Below, piece by piece: positions 58,977 through 64,000 of a stretch of 64,000 bases of DNA. Source of the DNA: Ailanthus altissimus (Eukaryota; Streptophyta; Magnoliopsida; Sapindales; Simaroubaceae). The stretch is from the NCBI GenBank assembly GCA_946807835.1, contig OX327697.1, forward strand, positions 20,532,001 through 20,596,000, written 5' to 3'. The translations under genes and the position numbers were made by a program. How positions within the stretch are numbered: position 1 is the first letter of the stretch; each line of letters starts with the position of its first letter. The notes beneath the pieces are model-generated. The model made no database searches, was not told where the DNA came from, and worked only from the letters and a program-made list of their open reading frames with translations.

Positions 58977-59933
58977 AAATAGTTTTAAAAATTTATTATG
59001 CCAATTATAAAAATTATTTATAATAAATCAAGATACATCGTTTTACAAGAAATGATATCAATATTGCAAATAAAATAAATACATCATATATAAATTTGTA
59101 TAACTTAAGAATGTTATTCAATTCATGAATAAGAGTTAAATATATCTTATTACCTTACCAAGAGTTTCACCTTTCATCTTAACAAAAAGAAAATTACTTG
59201 GACATAATAAAATTAAAGAAAAAGGAAAGAGATGGAAGAAGAGATAACATAAACTTTAGAATAGTAAATAAAAAAAATAATACTACAAAGAGATAATACA
59301 AAAGACAAGTATTTTGAACTAAATTCTAGTTCTCTAATTACATGCTTTGGGCATAAATATGTCATCTTTTTATAGAAAAACATAGATAAATCAAGACAAA
59401 TAAAGAGGGAACCACTTAGATGATAAAAGTCAAGAAGGGTGGTAACTAATTTGCATTGATATTATTAATGCACCCATTTCATTTTCTAATTTGGAATTGA
59501 TGTGGTCCGAATTAACTTTCACTCAAAAATTAAAAGTTGTAAATAAGTCTCTTATCTTTTCAAATTGAGTTGTCTCATATGTATTAGATACTTATTTATC
59601 TAATTATGGGCCAAATATTGATGACTGTTTGGACTTGTATATATTGCAGATGAGTTCTGTTCTAGTCTATTTTTCCTCTAAATGCTCAAATTTTAAGTTT
59701 CTTATGAAATAAAATATTTTAGTCCATTAAGTTAGATCTGCACAGGATCAAGAATCACTATAATTGAATTCCTAGATAGAACGTTATGCTTATTTTACAA
59801 AACCTACCATAAAATAGTTAAAAGCTAATTAAGTACAAAATAGTAAACATATTTAAGTTAGGGAGGTTAATGACACTAGTAATACAAAATAATGATGCAA
59901 AATCCTTATTAAATATATAATTTCAAGTGTTCA
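58977..59933 (-). mobile_element. E2: truncated 5' LTR of the minus-strand Athila-like element
   Basis: Matches E1 from about 44877 to 45805 in the same orientation and ends gtgttca at 59933 (sense start TGAACACTTGAAATTAT). The left end abuts the copia LTR without a primer-binding site. Together with E1 it brackets the Athila pol, as expected for the two LTRs of one element. Confidence 0.8.
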
Positions 59934-61740
59934 ACAAATAAATCCACAACAAAACAAACAAAATATAAACTCGAATAAAACGGTTGCTCTATTTTGACGA
60001 CGATGAATTAGTTTCAAAGTCATTGATATTTACTTCGCATCGGAAAAGAAGGGAGCGCGACTGTGGTGAGCGTTATTTGCTCGGATGCAAAGACTATGTA
60101 CCCCATAGTGGTCAACTTGGCAACAGGTTCAAAAAGTGGTTAGAGAATGGTACGCATCAATGGCGGTATGGCTGGGTTGGAACTAATCTGCGAGACGACA
60201 AGATCTTGAGAAGGCAAAGGAAAATCGCAACCTACTCATGTTGGTTGCTATCAAGAAACAAAGAAATCGAACCCAACTAGAGAAACGACCAAAAAAATGC
60301 CCAACGTTGGTTGAAAGAGCTCGGCTAAGGCAACGAGACCCAACAAGGGCCTAGCTCGACTAAGGTTGGGAACTCTCTGAATCTAACTTGGCTGGCCGAA
60401 ACAAACACTTGATGAAAGGAACGAAAAACAAGCCAAAATAAGGATAGAAAAATAAAACCTAAGCCTAAAGCCTAAAGCTATTAAGAGAATGAAAGATCGG
60501 TTTCGCTGAAGAGAGGCCAAAATGGTCCTTCTCTAGCAGAAAAATGGGAGATGGGGGAAGGGATTGAGTGTGGCGACTATTTTTAAATTTTTTATTAGGA
60601 GAGTTTCTGAAGAGTTGTAAAAACGTTGTTTCTTTATGTATTAAGATATGTTTAGACTTACTCAAATTCATATTTATTAAAATTTTAAACTAAAGTAGAT
60701 AGATGCTGCCTTTTCTTTTTTTGACATGATACTTTAGTGGGGTAACAAAGCACATTTAAAGAAAAAAAATACCTTGTAGAATACATTGATAGGAACAATG
60801 TGCCTAAGTTCTTTGATGCAGTGAATATATGGTTTCTTGAGCCTTACAGAATAAAATGACACACATAGCATTTCTAACTTCTTTGATGCGGTAAATATAT
60901 GGTTCAAGAATTCTAGTCCTAAAGATGATTGATTATACAAAGTGTGAAGATAAATGATCTTATAAGAAAAAAGAACGAATTAATTTACAAAAATCATGCC
61001 TAGTATTTTTGTCGAGAATTGAATTAAGGGTGGATAAATTTAGTTTTGATTCGGTTTTTAATTAAATTGTATTGAAATTGAATTGATCGGTTCTATCAAA
61101 ATAGAATAGATCAATTTAGGTATCATAAATCAAATTAAATTAAATCAAATTGGTTTATTTTATTTTTAATTTTTTAAAAATTAATTTTAGTCTATTTTAA
61201 GATATATTTTCAATTTTGAATCGTGTTAATTTTAAATAAATAAAATCGATTAAGAATTGATCCAAAATTGAACAGAACTAAATCAATTGACAATTCAATT
61301 GCTTCATTTTATTTATTGAACTCTTATTTTTATGTGGGGGTGCACTTCTTATTAGCAAGCTAATATAGGCCCGTGCAAAGCAAAAATTTTATTAAAAGAT
61401 TTGAAATCTTAAAAAAACATACTTATTGTATATAATTATTTTTATTCTTACTCAGATAAGTTAAATAAAGAAACTAAAATAATAAGTATGACACATACAA
61501 AAGTTGATAACATCAATTCTAAATATATGTGACCCTTTAGAGTTACATGTATCATACAACGTTGAGGTCAGCGACCAATTTAATACAAATTGACATATTA
61601 TATTCTAATTTGAAATAATTAGATGCTGTGAGGTTCATTCAACCGGATTTGGGACTTAATGAATATAAATGGACAAACTATGTCTTAATTTGAAAGAATC
61701 TAAATCTTAGGGACTCAGATGTTATTACTCTCAAACAGAA
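59934..61740. other. Intergenic region upstream of the TDM1-like gene
   Basis: 59980-60420 is more GC-rich and holds a 98-codon open frame (59984-60280) with no recognisable family; its starting codon is not ATG and I do not call it a gene. 60765-60905 holds a direct repeat (cttctttgatgc.gt.aatat atggtt) about 60 bases apart. 61040-61290 is a low-complexity block of aaattgaattgatcggttct-like text with inverted pairs. 61370-61740 looks low-copy. Confidence 0.4.
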
Positions 61741-61763
61741 AACGCCTGGCAAGCGTGCGACCC

Positions 61764-61820
61764 ACACGTGTAGCCGTGTTTCCGAAACCCCAACGGCTAG
61801 TAATTATATAAACGGCTAGT
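61764..61820 (+). promoter_or_regulatory. Core promoter of the TDM1-like gene with G-box, AACGG boxes and TATA
   Basis: ACACGTGT (61764-61771) contains a G-box core. CCCAACGGCTA (61789-61799) fits the plant MSA element consensus YCYAACGGYYA, the site of three-repeat MYB factors in G2/M-phase genes. TATATAA lies at 61805-61811. AACGGCTAGT occurs exactly twice, at 61792-61801 and 61811-61820, on both sides of the TATA box. Transcription would start near 61840, giving a leader of about 380 bases. Confidence 0.65.
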
Positions 61821-62069
61821 TCTCTTCATCACAATTCTCTCTTTCAAAACTTATGATTAGTCTATCCACTTTCTCTCGCTTTCTCGCTCTTTCACAGAAA
61901 AATTACAATTTTCTCGCAATAGAAAGTTGTTTCGCTACAACTAGAAAACCCCACTTCCCCAGTCAGCGAATATACCTGTCCAAAGTGTTTTCTTGGACAT
62001 TCAAGAATAGGGTTTAAAGATTTTCTCCAGAAAGTGACTCGCCCCTTCTGTCCTCTTTTTATCTCTCTA

Positions 62070-62123
62070 ATGGCCTTTAAGTTACATGTATTCTTGAATA
62101 GAAGTGGTTGCTTTGAACTGTAG
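62070..62123 (+). other. Upstream ORF of 17 codons in the 5' leader
   Basis: ATG GCC opens MAFKLHVFLNRSGCFEL and ends TAG at 62121-62123, 99 bases before the main ATG. If the leader is unspliced it could dampen translation. There is no evidence for the peptide itself. Confidence 0.45.
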
Positions 62124-62222
62124 AGTCATTTTCTTTGCATTCAATAAAAGTGTTTCAAAGATTTTCCCGGGAAAAAAAGACAGTGGATCATTCTGACATT
62201 TTCTTACTCAAAGAAGCCAAAA

Positions 62223-63154
62223 ATGTGGGCCAAGATCGACAAGCAGTTCTCGACGCCACCACCTACCTGGAGGAAGCAAAGGCCTCTGCCATCGCCGATG
62301 TCGGAGAGGAAGAGATCAATGCCAACAACACCAGTGAACAACAAAGGTGATCTCTTTCACATCATTCACAAAGTGCCTGCTGGTGATTCTCCTTATGTCA
62401 GGGCTAAGCATATTCAGGTGAGATTTTCTTTTCAATCTTTTCTTTTCTAATTTTATGCGCTCACACTGGGGGATTTTTTTTCTTTTTTTTCTTGATTATT
62501 ATTAAAAGCACAAGAGATTTTAGCGGAATTACTGGCATGTTCTTGTTTTTGATACATTTTGAACGCCACATTCTAAAATTACTCAAGGTTACATTGTCTT
62601 TTCCAGCAAATTTGATGGATTTGGTGTTATCATTTCTGCAATACTTAGTAATTCTTTGTTTAGTTTTAGGAATAATTTGAAGTAAAAATGAATGAACTGT
62701 GAACTTCTTTGTTTTCTACAATTTAGTTCTTAAGAACACACAATTAATTTAGCTGATGATTCTACAAATAAGTAAAGATTGTGTTTTGGGGGTTTTGGGT
62801 GAATTGATAGCCAATAGACCTAGCTTAGCAGTAGGCATAATACACTATGATTAATTATTAACAATTCTTTTGTAAAACTCTTGTAGTTTTTATCATCTGC
62901 ATTTAGTTTTATCTCTCTGATCTTTGATTGTCTGAAAACAGTTGATAGAAAAAGATCCTAGCAAGGCTGTCTCCATGTTCTGGGCTGCGATAAATGCTGG
63001 GGATCGAGTTGATAGTGCTTTGAAAGACATGGCTGTTGTGATGAAACAACTGGATCGATCAGATGAGGCTATTGAAGCAATCAAGTCTTTTCGTCATCTC
63101 TGCCCTTATGACTCTCAAGAATCTCTGGACAATGTCCTTATTGAACTTTACAAA
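62223..63154 (+). CDS. MS5/POLLENLESS3 family TPR protein (TDM1-like), 5' part
   Basis: Exon 1 is 62223-62417 (65 codons) and exon 2 is 62942-63154 (71 codons), separated by a 524-bp phase-0 GT-AG intron; a donor GTGAAG at 63155 leads to exons beyond the window. The 136 residues seen start MWAKIDKQFSTPPPTWRKQR and carry FHIIHKVPAGDSPYVRAK (55-62 region), KDPSKAVSMFWAAINAGDRV, ALKDMAVVMKQLDRSDEAIE and SLDNVLIELYK. These are diagnostic of the plant MS5/POLLENLESS3/SDI family of TPR proteins. The long N-terminus with TPPP favours the MS5/TDM1-POLLENLESS3-like branch over SDI1. Arabidopsis TDM1 is needed to leave meiosis after the second division and acts with the APC/C; that role here is inference. 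The ATG has A at -3. I expect two or more further exons with TPR repeats. Confidence 0.88.
62418..62941 (+). other. Intron 1 of the TDM1-like gene
   Basis: CAG|GTGAGA donor and CTGAAAACAG acceptor, T-rich, 524 bp. The neighbouring exons join in phase between HIQ and LIEKDP, as in the family. Confidence 0.9.
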
Positions 63155-64000
63155 GTGAAGTACCAGTCTCTTCTTATAATATGCTTTTATTTTTTTAGTC
63201 ATCCCTTTTCATCTGCTGATTTAAGATGTTGTCTTGTTTTTTCTTTTCTGGCGATAAAAAGAAGGAAATTTCAAAATCAAAAAAAAATTTGCTGGTATTG
63301 AGAATGTGATTTACTAGTTTGATTGTCTAAATGTGAGAACTTTTTCTTTCGAGGCATATGCATATTATGTTATGATAAGTTTAGTCCTTTTACTATTTTT
63401 TTTCTTTAAGCGATATTGATGATGTAATTATAAAATAGGAACGCTGAGAGGTAAAAAGGTAGGTGGCAATCTTTTACCTTTTATTGCGCAGAGGAAGTAA
63501 TGAGAAAAGTTAGCTGGTATTTTGCAAACTTTATGCAACTGATTGAGAATCATGTACCTGTGAGCATATATTGTGCCTTTATCATTGGAAACAAAATATA
63601 TAACCTTGTTTCTTTGGAGAATTTGAGGAAGCTGATGGCCCACATGAATTCTTTTTAAGGCAATGGTCAACCAATTTAAAGTACAACACCACAATGCCTT
63701 TACTATATTCCTGAATAAAGGATTCATCTTTTATTTGAAGAATATGGAACTAGGTATGGAAGAAGGTATTATCTTACACTGGATTTGCAACTAACTATTT
63801 AATGGATGTCAGAGATGGGAAAATAATTCAGATAGCATTCAGATTAAGTTTGCATATTCCAAGAAGATTTTGGGGGTATTATGGGACTGAAATGTACAAT
63901 TTTCTGTTTGCGTATTCCAAACAGAAATGTACAATTTTCAGATAGCATTCAGATTAAGTTTGCGTCTGGTTACATCTCATGGTTTGTGGCTGAAGCAACT
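63155..64000 (+). other. Intron 2 of the TDM1-like gene, incomplete
   Basis: Begins GTGAAG after ELYK. I found no segment resembling the next family exon before the right edge. It contains a local direct duplication at 63827-63963. Confidence 0.7.
63827..63963. repeat. 110-bp-period duplication in intron 2
   Basis: A 27-base block (cagatagcattcagattaag at its core) occurs at 63827-63853 and 63937-63963. Between them gaaatgtacaattttc occurs twice (about 63889 and 63924) and tgc.tattcca twice, so at least two duplication steps are overlaid. Confidence 0.9.

Noticed and set aside
59984..60280. 98-codon frame in GC-richer DNA as a gene
   Set aside because: Start is not ATG, no family resemblance, no promoter or splice context seen. 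Kept only as part of the intergenic description.
62135..62350. 71-codon frame overlapping the start of the TDM1-like gene
   Set aside because: It begins at TTG, not ATG, and is in another frame from the family-matching protein.
1..64000. tRNA, rRNA, snoRNA or miRNA genes
   Set aside because: I looked for tRNA box-like and rRNA-like text and found nothing convincing. A tRNA or miRNA search program would be decisive.

Overview
This is a nuclear window from a flowering plant, most likely a eudicot. The sequence is AT-rich and filled with degenerate LTR retrotransposons (plant Ty1-copia with an initiator-tRNA-Met primer site; Ty3-gypsy Tat, Athila and chromovirus types). Only two ordinary host genes are visible, both with GT-AG introns. 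The species cannot be read from the sequence.

Region 1 (about 1-22450) is an archaeological stack. A decayed Tat-type Ty3-gypsy element lies on the minus strand, with its domains in order from right to left: putative LTR (21784-22446), gag (20438-21783 and 18624-19069), protease and reverse transcriptase (12171-14115), RNase H (8839-9455) and integrase (7261-7544 and 2196-2793). It was split by at least six later insertions that now survive as solo LTRs of four families, which I call A to D. Most still carry 5-bp target-site duplications: B1 ATGAG, B3 CTAGT/CTAGC, D2 GGTTA, A-outer ATTTC, B2 ATGTT. Two of the solo LTRs carry further solo LTRs: D1 (CAATC) inside C1, and A' (CCTAC) inside A-outer. 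D2 is about 1.06 kb longer than D1, and the difference is almost entirely a segment with GT-AG ends that looks like an intron.

Region 2 (22450-28000) is low-copy. It holds a minus-strand two-exon gene (23798-25772) for a 344-residue uncharacterised plant protein rich in Trp, Asn, Asp and Gly, followed by AT-rich spacer, a possible MITE and a short GC-richer island.

Region 3 (28000-44400) contains a plus-strand Athila-like element (LTR, PBS at 29997, gag, protease, RT, RNase H, integrase) whose pol is split by a reverse-oriented A-family solo LTR (TSD AGAAT). It is followed by a chromovirus RT/RNase H fragment split by a C-family solo LTR, part of a third C LTR, and a decayed copia RT/RNase H with its 3' LTR.

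Region 4 (44400-59933) is a minus-strand Athila-like element flanked by related terminal repeats (44412-45805 and 58977-59933). A 7-kb A-family copia element was inserted into it. A later deletion removed the right part of the copia 3' LTR, all Athila sequence right of the insertion and part of the Athila 5' LTR.

Region 5 (59934-64000) is spacer followed by the promoter and first two exons of an MS5/POLLENLESS3 (TDM1-like) TPR gene, which continues past the right edge. I see no CRISPR array, operon, rRNA or convincing tRNA gene, and no clear sign of an undescribed defence or metabolic system. The most unusual signals are the intron-like LTR segment, the four-fold motif in the copia leader, and the repeated AACGG boxes around the TATA box of the TDM1-like gene.
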